Shown here piece by piece: positions 36,873 to 44,480 of a stretch of DNA of 64,000 bases; positions within the stretch are counted from its first letter, which is position 1, and the number at the start of each line of letters is the position of its first letter. Location of the stretch: assembly GCF_000711715.1 (NCBI RefSeq), contig NZ_JONN01000001.1:1984501-2048500 (forward strand), written 5' to 3'. This stretch comes from Sphingomonas astaxanthinifaciens DSM 22298. Its GTDB lineage: Bacteria; Pseudomonadota; Alphaproteobacteria; Sphingomonadales; Sphingomonadaceae. Made by a program: the position numbers and the translations under genes. The notes beneath the pieces are model-generated. The model worked only from the letters and a program-made list of their open reading frames with translations, did not search any database and was not told where the DNA came from.

Positions 36873-37961
36873 TTAGTCCGCCGAAATCACCCCGCGGCGG
36901 ATCTGGTCGAGTTCGATGCTCTCGAACAGGGCCTTGAAATTGCCCTCGCCGAAGCCCTCGTTCCCCTTGCGCTGGATGAGCTCGTAGAAGATCGGGCCGA
37001 TGACGTTCTGGGTGAAGATCTGGAGCAGCAGGCCCTGGCCTTCGGTCGGCGCGCCGTCGACGAGGATCTTGCGCTTCTTCAGCTCGTCCAGCGGCTCGCC
37101 GTGACCCTTCACGCGCTCGTCGAGCAGGTCGTAATAAGTGTCGATCGTGTCCTGGAAGGGGATGCCGCGGGCCGAGAGGATGTCGACGCTGGCATAGATG
37201 TCGTCGGTGCCGAGCGCGATGTGCTGGATGCCCTCGCCCTTATATTCGCGGAGGAATTCCTCGATCTGGCTCTTGTCGTCCTGGCTCTCGTTCAAGGGGA
37301 TGCGGATCTTGCCGCAAGGGCTCGTCATCGCCTTGGAGAAGAGGCCGGTGACCTTGCCCTCGATGTCGAAGTAGCGGATCTCGCGGAAGTTGAAGAGCTT
37401 CTCGTAGAAGTCGGCCCAGACGACCATCCGCCCGCGCTGGACGTTGTGGGTGAGGTGGTCGAGGTAGACGAGGTGGCTGGCCGCCTTGGCCATCGCGTCC
37501 TCGTAACCCGGCAGATAGTCGAAATTGGCGGCATAGGCGTCGCCACGGTCGCCATATTGGTCGACGAGATAGAGGAGCGAGCCGCCGATCCCCTCGATCG
37601 CGGGCCAGCCGAGGCCCTTGGCCGTCACGTCGGTGGCGCCGAGCGACAGGGCGCGCGCGTGGGCGGCGGCGGCGTCCTTGACCCGGAACGCCATGGCGAC
37701 CGCGCTCGGACCATGCTCCTTCGAGAAGTCGGCGGCGTGGCTCTCGTCCTGGGCGTTGATCAGGAAGTTGATGTCACCCTGGCGGTGGAGGGTAATGTCC
37801 TGCGTCTTGTGGCGCGCGATCGCGGGGAAGCCCAATTTGTCGAACAGGTCGCGCAGCAGCTTGGGCTCGGGCGCGGCATATTCGACGAATTCGAATCCGT
37901 CGGTGCCCATCGGATTTTCGAGCCCGAGCGGACCCTTTTCGAGGGTGGCGGTGGTGGCCAT
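36873..37961 (-). CDS. hppD: 4-hydroxyphenylpyruvate dioxygenase
   Basis: Iron(II) enzyme that turns 4-hydroxyphenylpyruvate into homogentisate in tyrosine breakdown. The 362-residue product has two vicinal-oxygen-chelate halves. Iron ligands are visible in YLDHLTHNV (first His), GIQHIALGTDDI (second His) and FYELIQRKGNEGFGEGNF (Glu). PLGLENPMGTDGFEFVEY marks the N-terminus. The ATG has an excellent ribosome site (AAGGAG, seven bases away), which decides the start. It is divergent from phhB, whose product supports phenylalanine hydroxylase. Confidence 0.97.
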   Translation of the reverse strand: MATTATLEKGPLGLENPMGTDGFEFVEYAAPEPKLLRDLFDKLGFPAIARHKTQDITLHRQGDINFLINAQDESHAADFSKEHGPSAVAMAFRVKDAAAAHARALSLGATDVTAKGLGWPAIEGIGGSLLYLVDQYGDRGDAYAANFDYLPGYEDAMAKAASHLVYLDHLTHNVQRGRMVVWADFYEKLFNFREIRYFDIEGKVTGLFSKAMTSPCGKIRIPLNESQDDKSQIEEFLREYKGEGIQHIALGTDDIYASVDILSARGIPFQDTIDTYYDLLDERVKGHGEPLDELKKRKILVDGAPTEGQGLLLQIFTQNVIGPIFYELIQRKGNEGFGEGNFKALFESIELDQIRRGVISAD

Positions 37962-38032
37962 CACATATCTCCTTGATTGCCTTGTCCCCTGCGCCGGGCG
38001 TAGCGGCATTTCAAGATGACGGAGGTCGAGTG

Positions 38033-38269
38033 ATGGGCTGGGAAGAACGGGATGGCGCGCTGGTGAAGAGCTTCACCTTCGAGGATTTCGCCACGGCCTT
38101 CGCCTTCCTGACCCGGATCGCCTTCCATGCCGAAAAGGTCGACCACCATCCCGAGTTCACGAGCGTGTGGAACCGGGTCGACTTCCGCCTGACCAGCCAC
38201 GATGCGGGCGGGGTGACCGACCGCGACCATGATTTGGCCGCGGTGATCGACGCCCTCGCCGCTCAGTAG
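38033..38269 (+). CDS. phhB: Pterin-4a-carbinolamine dehydratase
   Basis: Regenerates the tetrahydropterin cofactor used by phenylalanine hydroxylase. The 78-residue product has the family pattern HAEKVDHHPEFTSVWNRVDFRLTSHDAGGVTDRDHDLA, including the active-site histidines of the HHP motif. It is shorter than the 100-120 residues common in the family, because the N-terminal strand and helix are trimmed. GGAGG lies 8 bases before the ATG. Its 3' end overlaps a convergent 50-codon gene by 7 bases; phhA follows 390 bases on. Confidence 0.92.
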   Translation: MGWEERDGALVKSFTFEDFATAFAFLTRIAFHAEKVDHHPEFTSVWNRVDFRLTSHDAGGVTDRDHDLAAVIDALAAQ

Positions 38270-38415
38270 GGCCGGCCGGTCAGCTTCTTGTTCTTGTTGG
38301 CGCCGATCACGGCCCCGACGATCCCGCCGATGATCGGGCCGACGATCGGCAGGGGAATGGCGATGACGGCGCCCACGGCGGCATATTTGGCGATGCGCTT
38401 GCCTTCGTCGGTCAT
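38263..38415 (-). CDS. Small glycine-rich membrane peptide, 50 residues
   Basis: A 50-codon frame between phhB and the phhA leader. The product has a charged head (MTDEGKRIAKYA), a long hydrophobic Gly/Ile/Pro-rich segment with GxxxG-like spacing (residues 13-39) and a basic tail (NKNKKLTGRPY). It resembles small glycine-zipper membrane proteins. The clean head-helix-tail structure and a convergent overlap with phhB support it as real. Function unknown. Confidence 0.6.
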   Translation of the reverse strand: MTDEGKRIAKYAAVGAVIAIPLPIVGPIIGGIVGAVIGANKNKKLTGRPY

Positions 38416-38467
38416 GGAAGTGCGGTCCTTGGCTAGTGTGTTAGGCGACTAAGATGGTACGCAAGGG

Positions 38468-38497
38468 CCTGAATGGAAGGGCCAGCTTCCATTCAGG
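38468..38497. promoter_or_regulatory. Perfect 12-bp inverted repeat upstream of the phhA leader
   Basis: CCTGAATGGAAG, six bases, CTTCCATTCAGG. It is centred about 40 bases before the ATG of the Tyr leader peptide. If transcription starts at that ATG (TTAAGC at 38509-38514 is correctly spaced as a -10), the palindrome would overlap a poor -35 at the usual position of a class II activator site. It could instead be a structured 5' leader of a transcript that starts further upstream. Confidence 0.5.
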
Positions 38498-38521
38498 CGG
38501 TTCGTGCGTTAAGCCGTTCCC

Positions 38522-38581
38522 ATGACCAACCGCGTCGCCAGCACTGCTTATTATTATCCCGCCACGGTGGGGATGAGCTGA
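38522..38581 (+). CDS. Tyrosine leader peptide upstream of phhA
   Basis: A 19-codon frame, MTNRVASTAYYYPATVGMS, with three consecutive TAT codons (38549-38557) and a TGA 78 bases before the phhA ATG. CCCGCC / GGTGGG (38558-38563 with 38566-38571) can form a pause-type hairpin just after the Tyr codons. GGTGGGG (38566-38572) can alternatively pair with CCCCGCC, the 5' arm of the terminator. This is the classical leader-attenuator arrangement. No ribosome site is evident, so it may be leaderless. I know of no described Tyr attenuator at phhA. Confidence 0.75.
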   Translation: MTNRVASTAYYYPATVGMS

Positions 38582-38609
38582 CGCGCGCTTAAAACGCACG
38601 GTTTCACCG

Positions 38610-38642
38610 CCCCGCCAGACCCACGGTCCGGCGGGGTTTTTT
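38610..38642 (+). terminator. Intrinsic attenuator upstream of phhA
   Basis: Stem CCCCGCC-A-GACC / GGTC-C-GGCGGGG with a three-base loop, followed by TTTTTT, ending 17 bases before phhA. It is too strong to be incidental and would stop most transcripts unless the upstream GGTGGGG captures its 5' arm. Confidence 0.85.
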
Positions 38643-38659
38643 GTGTTCGGAGAGTTTCG

Positions 38660-39415
38660 ATGTTCAATGCTTTCGAGGAAATTGGCGGCGGCGGCGGGAG
38701 CGGCTGGGCCGCGCATGTCGTCGACCAGAAGTGGGCCCACTTCACCGCCGAGGATCATGAGACCTGGGACATCCTGTACGCCCGGCAGACGGCGCTGCTC
38801 GACGGGCTGATCGTCGAGCGCTTCTTCGACGGACTGGCGGCGCTGGGCCTGGGCGACGGGGGGATCCCCGAACTCGGTGCGCTGAACGCCCGGCTGCTGC
38901 CGCTGACCGGATGGCGCTGCGTCGCGGTGGCGGGGCTGGTGCCCGACGACTCCTTTTTCGCGATGTTGGCGGCCCGGGTGTTTCCGATCGGCAATTTCAT
39001 CCGGACCCGGGCGCAACTCGACTATCTCGAGGAGCCCGACTGCTTCCACGACATCTATGGCCATGTGCCGATGCTGGCGGACAAGGGCGTGGCCGACGCG
39101 ATGCAGCGCTTCGGCGAGACCGGCGTCAGGGCGATCGCGCAAGGGCAGGGCGACAAGGTCGCGCGGCTTTACTGGCACACGATCGAGTTCGGGCTGGTGC
39201 GCGAGAATGGCGCGGTGCGGATCCTTGGCGCGGGGCTGGCGTCGAGCTTCGGCGAGGCGGCGAAGAGCCTCGACGATCCCGCGATCGAGCGGCGCCGGTT
39301 TACGCCGGAGAGCGCGGTCGCGACGGCTTACCGGCACGACGCGATGCAGCCGCTCTACCTCGTCGCGGACGACATGGGCGCCGTGGTCGCGGCGCTCCGG
39401 GGGCCGTTGCCCTGA
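38660..39415 (+). CDS. phhA: Phenylalanine 4-monooxygenase
   Basis: Tetrahydropterin- and iron-dependent enzyme that converts phenylalanine to tyrosine. The 251-residue product has the facial triad in FHDIYGH (His130, His135) and WHTIEFGL (Glu176), the YARQTALLDG and VFPIGNFIRTRAQLDYLEEPD segments, and no regulatory ACT domain, as is normal in bacteria. Location beside phhB and hppD would suggest catabolism, but the Tyr-codon attenuator before it suggests it is also (or mainly) a source of tyrosine. Confidence 0.96.
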   Translation: MFNAFEEIGGGGGSGWAAHVVDQKWAHFTAEDHETWDILYARQTALLDGLIVERFFDGLAALGLGDGGIPELGALNARLLPLTGWRCVAVAGLVPDDSFFAMLAARVFPIGNFIRTRAQLDYLEEPDCFHDIYGHVPMLADKGVADAMQRFGETGVRAIAQGQGDKVARLYWHTIEFGLVRENGAVRILGAGLASSFGEAAKSLDDPAIERRRFTPESAVATAYRHDAMQPLYLVADDMGAVVAALRGPLP

Positions 39416-39442
39416 CCGGCGCGACTGCCTAACCCACGGCTC

Positions 39443-39877
39443 ATGAGCATCTGGCACAGCGACGACTTCGATCCCGACGCGGCGAGCGCCTTCGGCGACA
39501 GCAGCATGCCCGGGCATCTCGGCATCCGCATCACCGCGCGGGGCGAGAATTGGCTCGAGGCGACGATGCCGGTCGACCGGCGGACGCACCAGCCGTTCGG
39601 GCGGCTGCACGGCGGGGCGAGCGTGGCCCTGGCCGAGACGGTGGCGTCGGTGGCGGGCTTCATGACGGTCGATCCGGCGGAAAAGGCGACGGTCGGGTTG
39701 GAGATCAACGCCAATCATATCCGCCCCGTGCGCGACGGGATCGTGACCGCGCGCGCCATCGCCGAGGCGATCGGACGGACCACACAGGTGTGGACCATCA
39801 GGATCACCGACGAGCGGGACAAGCTCGTCTGCCTGTCCCGGATCACGCTGGCGGTGATCCCGGTCAACCAGGCCTAG
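39443..39877 (+). CDS. PaaI-type hotdog thioesterase
   Basis: Acyl-CoA thioesterase of the hotdog fold, 144 residues. Motifs are TMPVDRRTHQPFGRLHGGASVALAETVASVAG (catalytic Gly-rich HGG and the Glu in LAE) and EINANHIRPVRDG. Members hydrolyse aromatic or isochorismate-type CoA thioesters (PaaI, YdiI, EntH). Starting 27 bases after phhA, it probably shares the phhA transcript, fitting a role in aromatic CoA metabolism. Its stop shares CTAG with the convergent hydrolase. Confidence 0.87.
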   Translation: MSIWHSDDFDPDAASAFGDSSMPGHLGIRITARGENWLEATMPVDRRTHQPFGRLHGGASVALAETVASVAGFMTVDPAEKATVGLEINANHIRPVRDGIVTARAIAEAIGRTTQVWTIRITDERDKLVCLSRITLAVIPVNQA

Positions 39878-40617
39878 GGGCGAAGCCGGGGAAGGAGGCC
39901 GCGCTCGGCGAGGAAGGCGCTGGTGGCCTCCACCACCTGCGCGGCGCCGGGGCGGGTCACGACGAAGCCCAAATGATTGCAGTCGAGCTCGACCGCGGCG
40001 TCGCGCTCCTCCTCGAGCCCGTAGGCAGAGCGGGGAGCGACGATCCCGTCCTGGCTCGACCACAGGGCCAGCGTCGGCGCGGGCGGCTTGCCGACCGAGC
40101 GTGCGATCGGCGGCGCGTGGACCGAATGGCCCGCGACCTTCTCGTAGAGCTGCCAGGCATTGTTCCATGTCGGCTCGCCCGAGAAGGGGGAGCCGAGGGT
40201 GACCACCGCGCGAATGTCGTCCGGCCGGCGAAAGGCGAGCTCGCGGGCATAGACCCCGCCGAGGCTCCAGCCGACCAGAAGGACCGGCTTGCCCGTGCCC
40301 TTGCGGACCAGCTTGTCGAGGCGGCGTTCGAGGCGCTCGAGCGTGTCCTCGCGAGCACCGAGGTTGACCCCGGCCTTCCAGCCATGGACCCGCCAGCCGG
40401 CGGCGGCGAAGGCCTGGCGCAGCACGAGGGTCGAGCGGTCGTGGGCGAGGAAGCCAGGGACGACGAGGCAGCGCGGACCGTCGGGCGGACCAAGCGGGGT
40501 CGGTTTTACCAGCAGCCGCCACGTGCGCGGCAGCATGGTCGCGATTTCCCGGACCCGCAGCCGCGCGGGCGGCGGCTGGCAGTCGGGATCGGCCCGGGTC
40601 AGGTCAGAGGTATTCAC
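39874..40617 (-). CDS. Alpha/beta hydrolase
   Basis: Predicted serine hydrolase of 247 residues. The nucleophile elbow is VGWSLGGVYA (GxSxG), the oxyanion segment CLVVPGFLAHDRST lies upstream, an acidic residue is in ALWSSQDGIV and the histidine is in NHLGFV. This fits esterase or lipase-like enzymes of the lecithin-acyltransferase-like sort, with no signal peptide. GTG start overlaps the serS 3' end by 14 bases, so it is likely cotranscribed with serS. Substrate unknown. Confidence 0.85.
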   Translation of the reverse strand: MNTSDLTRADPDCQPPPARLRVREIATMLPRTWRLLVKPTPLGPPDGPRCLVVPGFLAHDRSTLVLRQAFAAAGWRVHGWKAGVNLGAREDTLERLERRLDKLVRKGTGKPVLLVGWSLGGVYARELAFRRPDDIRAVVTLGSPFSGEPTWNNAWQLYEKVAGHSVHAPPIARSVGKPPAPTLALWSSQDGIVAPRSAYGLEEERDAAVELDCNHLGFVVTRPGAAQVVEATSAFLAERGLLPRLRP

Positions 40618-41863
40618 CGCCCATCAACGGCTGAAGCGCCTTCGGGAGCCGCACGCGGCCGTCCTCGGTCTGGTGATTCTCGAGCAGGGGCACGAGAATC
40701 CGCGGGGAAGCGAGCGCGGTGTTGTTGAGCGTGTGGGCGAAGCGGACCTTGCCCTCGCTGTCGCGGTAGCGAAGGTTGGCGCGGCGGGCCTGCCAGTCGT
40801 GCAGGGTCGAGCAGCTGTGGGTCTCGCGATACTTGGCCAAGCTCGGCACCCAGCTCTCGATGTCGTTCATGCGATATTTGCCGAGCCCCATGTCGCCGGT
40901 CGAAGTCTCGATCACCTGATAGGGGATCTCGAGGTCGGTCAGCAGCTCTTCGGCGAGGGCGAGGAGCCTGGCGTGCCAGTCGGCCGAGACCGCCTCGTCG
41001 GCCTCGCAGATCACATATTGCTCGACCTTCACGAACTGGTGGACGCGCAGCAGGCCGCGGACGTCGCGGCCGGCGCTTCCGGCTTCGCGGCGGAAACAGG
41101 GAGAATAGCCGGCGTAGAGGATCGGGCCGTTCGAAAGATCGAGGATTTCGCCGGTGTGGAGCGAGGTCAGCGCGACCTCGGCGGTGCCTGCGAGCCACAG
41201 GTCGTCGTTGGGAAGCTGGTAGGTTTCCTCGCGGTGGCCTGGGAACTGGCCCTGGCGGACGAAGGCATCCTCGCGGACCAGCGCGGGAACGGTGATCGGC
41301 GTGAAGCCGGCGGCGGCGATCTTCTGCAGCGCCCAGCTCATCAGCACGGTCTCGAGGATCGCGAGCCGGCCCTTAAGGCAATATTGGCGGCTGCCGGCAA
41401 CCTGGACGATCCGGCTGAGGTCGGCCCAGTCGTTCTTCTCGATGAGTTCGACATGGTCGCGCGGGGTGAAGCCGAAGTCGGGGAGCGCGCCCTCGGTCCG
41501 GACGACGACGTTGCTGTTTTCATCGGGGCCGACCGGCGCACCCGGATAGGGAATGTTGGGCAGTTTGAGGAGCATGTCGCGGAGCGCCTGCTCCTTGTCG
41601 GCCATGCCCGCCTCGAGTTCGGACGCCTGCGCGCCGGCTTCCTTGGCGCGGCGGCCCAGTTCGGCCTTTTCCTCTGGCGCAGCGGTCTTGAAGCCGGCCG
41701 AGATAGCGTTGCGCTCGGCCCGCAGGCGATCGATCTCGGCCTTCGCGCCCCGCACCTCGGCGTCGAGCGCGAGCAGCGTGTCGAGGTCGACGGCGACGTT
41801 CTTCTGTGTCGCGGCGAGGGCGACCGCGTCGCGGTTCTGGCGGATGAAGGCGAGGTCCAGCAT
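40604..41863 (-). CDS. serS: Seryl-tRNA synthetase
   Basis: Charges tRNA-Ser; both tRNA-Ser genes in this window are its substrates. The 419-residue product has an N-terminal antiparallel coiled coil (about residues 30-105, rich in Ala, Glu and Arg) that grips the long variable arm, and the class II catalytic core with motif 2 (CFRREAGSAGRDVRGLLRVHQFVKVEQY) and motif 3 (NNTALASPRILVPLLENHQTEDGRVRLPKAL). Standard length and no missing motif. A palindromic repeat lies just upstream of its start. Confidence 0.98.
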   Translation of the reverse strand: MLDLAFIRQNRDAVALAATQKNVAVDLDTLLALDAEVRGAKAEIDRLRAERNAISAGFKTAAPEEKAELGRRAKEAGAQASELEAGMADKEQALRDMLLKLPNIPYPGAPVGPDENSNVVVRTEGALPDFGFTPRDHVELIEKNDWADLSRIVQVAGSRQYCLKGRLAILETVLMSWALQKIAAAGFTPITVPALVREDAFVRQGQFPGHREETYQLPNDDLWLAGTAEVALTSLHTGEILDLSNGPILYAGYSPCFRREAGSAGRDVRGLLRVHQFVKVEQYVICEADEAVSADWHARLLALAEELLTDLEIPYQVIETSTGDMGLGKYRMNDIESWVPSLAKYRETHSCSTLHDWQARRANLRYRDSEGKVRFAHTLNNTALASPRILVPLLENHQTEDGRVRLPKALQPLMGGEYL

Positions 41864-41910
41864 GGGGGCGCGGGATGGGGGAAATCGCGCCTCTTCGCAA
41901 CCTGCTTGGC

Positions 41911-41993
41911 CCCGAGGTCGGGCTTGACCCGGGCTCCCGCTTTCTTTCAGGCAAGGAGAAGAAGCGGGATCCCGGATCAGGTCCGGGATGACG
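41911..41993. repeat. Palindromic repeat, family C
   Basis: Hairpin with arms CCGGGCTCCCGCTT (41929-41942) and AAGCGGGATCCCGG (41962-41975, one mismatch), flanked by CTTGACCC and GGTCCGGGATGACG. It resembles the well-known sphingomonad intergenic repeat with AAGCGGGATCCCGGATCAGGTCCGG. It separates divergent serS and the DUF808 gene. Confidence 0.8.
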
Positions 41994-42012
41994 ATTGCAA
42001 AGGACCCGACAC

Positions 42013-42978
42013 TTGCCCTCTGGACTGATCGCGCTGCTCGACGATGTCGCCACCCTGACCAAGCTGGCCGCCTCCAGCATGGACGATATCGGCGCCGCGG
42101 TCGGCAAGGCCGGGTCCAAGGCCGCGGGCGTGGTGATCGACGATACGGCGGTGACCCCGCGCTACGTCACCGGCCTCAGCCCCGACCGCGAGCTTCCGAT
42201 CATCGGCAAGATCGCGCTCGGCAGCCTCAAGAACAAGCTGCTGATCATCCTGCCGGTGGCACTGCTGCTGTCGTGGCTGGGGCAGAAGATCGGCTTCGAC
42301 CTCATCACCCCGCTGCTAATGGTCGGCGGTGCCTATCTCTGCTTCGAGGGCGCTGAGAAATTGTGGGAAAAGGTCGCGGGCGACCACCACGCCACCGACG
42401 AGCTGCTCGAATGCGACGATCCCGCCGAGCTCGAGAAGCGGCAGGTGGCGGGGGCGATCCGGACCGACTTCATTCTCTCGGCCGAGATCATGGTGATCGC
42501 GCTCGCGGCGCTCGAACTCGATGCGTTGTGGCTCGAGGCGGTGGTGCTGGCGGTGGTCGGGATCGCCATCACGGTGATGGTCTACGGGACCGTCGGGCTG
42601 ATCGTGAAGCTTGACGACATCGGGCTCCACCTCTGCCGTCGGGGCGGGGCGAGCGCGGGTTTCGGCCGGGCGCTGGTGCGGGGCGTGCCCAAGCTCCTGG
42701 CGGCGCTGTCGGTGGTGGGCACGGCGGCGATGCTGTGGGTGGGCGGGCAGATCCTCCTCCACGGGATGGAAGTGCTTCATGTCGGCGAGGCGCTGCCGCA
42801 CTTCACCCACGAGCTGGCGAAAAGCGTCGCGGCCTCAATCGGTTTCTTGGCCGGCGCGTGGGAATGGCTCCTCAATGCCTTGTTCGGGGCGATCGTCGGG
42901 ATGATCGTCGGCGGAATCATCGTCGCGCTCCTCCATGCATTGCCCAAGCGCAAGCCCGCGGTCGAAGCCAAGGCATGA
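42013..42978 (+). CDS. DUF808 membrane protein
   Basis: Polytopic membrane protein of 321 residues in the DUF808 (YedI-like) family. The conserved start is PSGLIALLDDVATLTKLAASSMDDIGAA, then KAAGVVIDDTAVTPRYVTGLSPDRELPII, then several hydrophobic helices and an internal DDPAELEKRQVAGAIRTDFILSAEIM segment. The TTG start has AGGA nine bases upstream and matches family starts; another TTG at 41995 is inside the repeat flank and less likely. Function of the family is not known. Coupled to crcB by ATGA. Confidence 0.88.
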   Translation: MPSGLIALLDDVATLTKLAASSMDDIGAAVGKAGSKAAGVVIDDTAVTPRYVTGLSPDRELPIIGKIALGSLKNKLLIILPVALLLSWLGQKIGFDLITPLLMVGGAYLCFEGAEKLWEKVAGDHHATDELLECDDPAELEKRQVAGAIRTDFILSAEIMVIALAALELDALWLEAVVLAVVGIAITVMVYGTVGLIVKLDDIGLHLCRRGGASAGFGRALVRGVPKLLAALSVVGTAAMLWVGGQILLHGMEVLHVGEALPHFTHELAKSVAASIGFLAGAWEWLLNALFGAIVGMIVGGIIVALLHALPKRKPAVEAKA

Positions 42979-43349
42979 CCGGCGCCGTCCTCGTCTTCCT
43001 CGGAGGCGGGATCGGGGCGGTGCTCCGCCATGGCGCCAACCGACTGGGAATGATGCTGTTCGGGACGGGCTTTCCGGTCGCAACGCTCGCGGTCAACGTC
43101 GTGGGATCATTGCTGATGGGGATGCTTGCAGCGAACCTTGCGGAGGGGCCGGCGGCGAGCCAGCAGTTGCGCCTGTTCCTCACCACCGGTGTGCTCGGCG
43201 GGTTCACGACCTTTTCGGCGTTCAGCCTCGACGCCCTGACCCTGTGGCAGCGAGGGCAGCCCGGGTTGGCGGCGGCTTATGTGGCGGGCTCGGTCTTCCT
43301 GTCGCTCGCGGCAGTGGGGGCCGGCTTCGTGCTCGGGCGCGCGCTCTAG
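42975..43349 (+). CDS. crcB: Fluoride channel CrcB/Fluc
   Basis: Dual-topology fluoride export channel, 124 residues and four membrane helices. Signature motifs: GGGIGAVLRHGANR, PVATLAVNVVGSLLMG (the pore Asn) and TTGVLGGFTTFSAFSLDAL (the GFxTTFSTF phenylalanine box). No fluoride riboswitch fits upstream because it overlaps the DUF808 gene. Shares CTAG with convergent pagL. Confidence 0.95.
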   Translation: MTGAVLVFLGGGIGAVLRHGANRLGMMLFGTGFPVATLAVNVVGSLLMGMLAANLAEGPAASQQLRLFLTTGVLGGFTTFSAFSLDALTLWQRGQPGLAAAYVAGSVFLSLAAVGAGFVLGRAL

Positions 43350-43858
43350 GGCCGCCAGTTCAGGCGCATGCCGATATTGTCGATGCCGGGATTCTGGCGG
43401 CCGAAGATCTGCGCGTGGCTGAAATGCACCCAGCTTGCCTCGAGGCTGAGGCGGTCGGTGAGCGCGGCGCCGACCGCAAGCTCGGGCTCGAACAGGACGC
43501 GGCTGCCGAAGGCGAGACGGTCGGGCTGGCGTGTGTTGGCGGCCGAGCCGTCGTGGACCGCGATTCCGAGGCCGGGGCGGACGTAGATCTTGTCGCCGAA
43601 GCGGGCCGAAAGGCCGGCGGCGAGGAAATTGGTGTCGCCGGACGTGTTGAGCGAGCCGAACACATAAGGCTGGAGCGGGGTCTTGCCGATCCGATTGCCG
43701 CGGATGCCGAGGCTGAGGTCGGTCCCGCCCTCGCGATCGCTGTCGAGGCTGAGCGGCGTGTGGACGCCGTGGGCGTGGACGCCGGCGAAGATCTCGGTCG
43801 CCGGGGCGGGGGCCGGAAGGGCGGCGATCATGGCCGCGGAGACGAGAAGCAGGCGCAT
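43346..43858 (-). CDS. PagL-type lipid A 3-O-deacylase
   Basis: Outer-membrane beta-barrel of the acyloxyacyl hydrolase/PagL family, which removes the 3-position acyl chain of lipid A. The 170-residue product has a signal peptide (ending about APAPAT) and alternating hydrophobic strands. The C-terminal active-site segment is SWVHFSHAQIFGRQNPGIDNIGMRL, with the His145 and Ser147 pair typical of the catalytic site, and ends with an aromatic strand (RLNWRP). A terminal Phe is not present. Confidence 0.87.
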   Translation of the reverse strand: MRLLLVSAAMIAALPAPAPATEIFAGVHAHGVHTPLSLDSDREGGTDLSLGIRGNRIGKTPLQPYVFGSLNTSGDTNFLAAGLSARFGDKIYVRPGLGIAVHDGSAANTRQPDRLAFGSRVLFEPELAVGAALTDRLSLEASWVHFSHAQIFGRQNPGIDNIGMRLNWRP

Positions 43859-43925
43859 GGCATTCCAATCACTTGGGGACAGCTTGCGTTCCGTTGCGGC
43901 AAGCAGGCTGAAGGAGAGATGATCG

Positions 43926-44480
43926 TCAGGCGCCCGCCTGCCAGTGGCGGATGGCGTCGTTCGGCGCGACCAGCATCCAGATATTGAGGGTGAGGTTGTC
44001 GCGGATGATCGCGAGGGGCACGAGCTCGAGCACGAGCACGATCATCACGCTCGCCCAGACCGGCAGGCGTTTGGCGAGCAGGAAGCCGGCGATCATCAGC
44101 AGGATGTCGCTGACCGAGTTGAGGATGGAGTCGCCGCGATAGCCGAGTGCGATGGTCGCCTCGCGGTAGCGGTTGATGATGACGGGCGAATTCTCGACCA
44201 GCTCCCAGGCGGATTCGACGATGGTCGCGAGGAGCAGGCGCTGCTCGGGCTTCTTCGGTCGGCCGATCGTGTGGAGAATGGCATAGAAAAGGAAGCCATG
44301 GATGATGTGGCTGGCGCTGTACCAGTCGAAGATCATCTGGCTTTGCTTGGGACCGACCGGGCCCCACAGCTGGATGAGCCCGCCCTTGTAGAGCGGCGGG
44401 CGGCCCATCAGCCACAGGATCGCAGCGGTGCCGAGGACCACGCACAGGGCCGCGAGCAGCGGCCGGACATTCTTGTTCAC
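43926..44480 (-). CDS. DUF2585 membrane protein
   Basis: Membrane protein of 184 residues with about five helices. It has the DUF2585 pattern: LWGPVGPKQSQMIFDWYSASHIIHGFLFY, ESAWELVENSPVIINRYREATIALGYRGDSILNSVSDIL, and DNLTLNIWMLVAP. The Glu-rich WELVENSP centre looks like a membrane-embedded active or ligand site, but the family has no known function. GTG start overlaps the stop of the metal exporter gene, so the two are probably cotranscribed. Confidence 0.85.
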   Translation of the reverse strand: MNKNVRPLLAALCVVLGTAAILWLMGRPPLYKGGLIQLWGPVGPKQSQMIFDWYSASHIIHGFLFYAILHTIGRPKKPEQRLLLATIVESAWELVENSPVIINRYREATIALGYRGDSILNSVSDILLMIAGFLLAKRLPVWASVMIVLVLELVPLAIIRDNLTLNIWMLVAPNDAIRHWQAGA

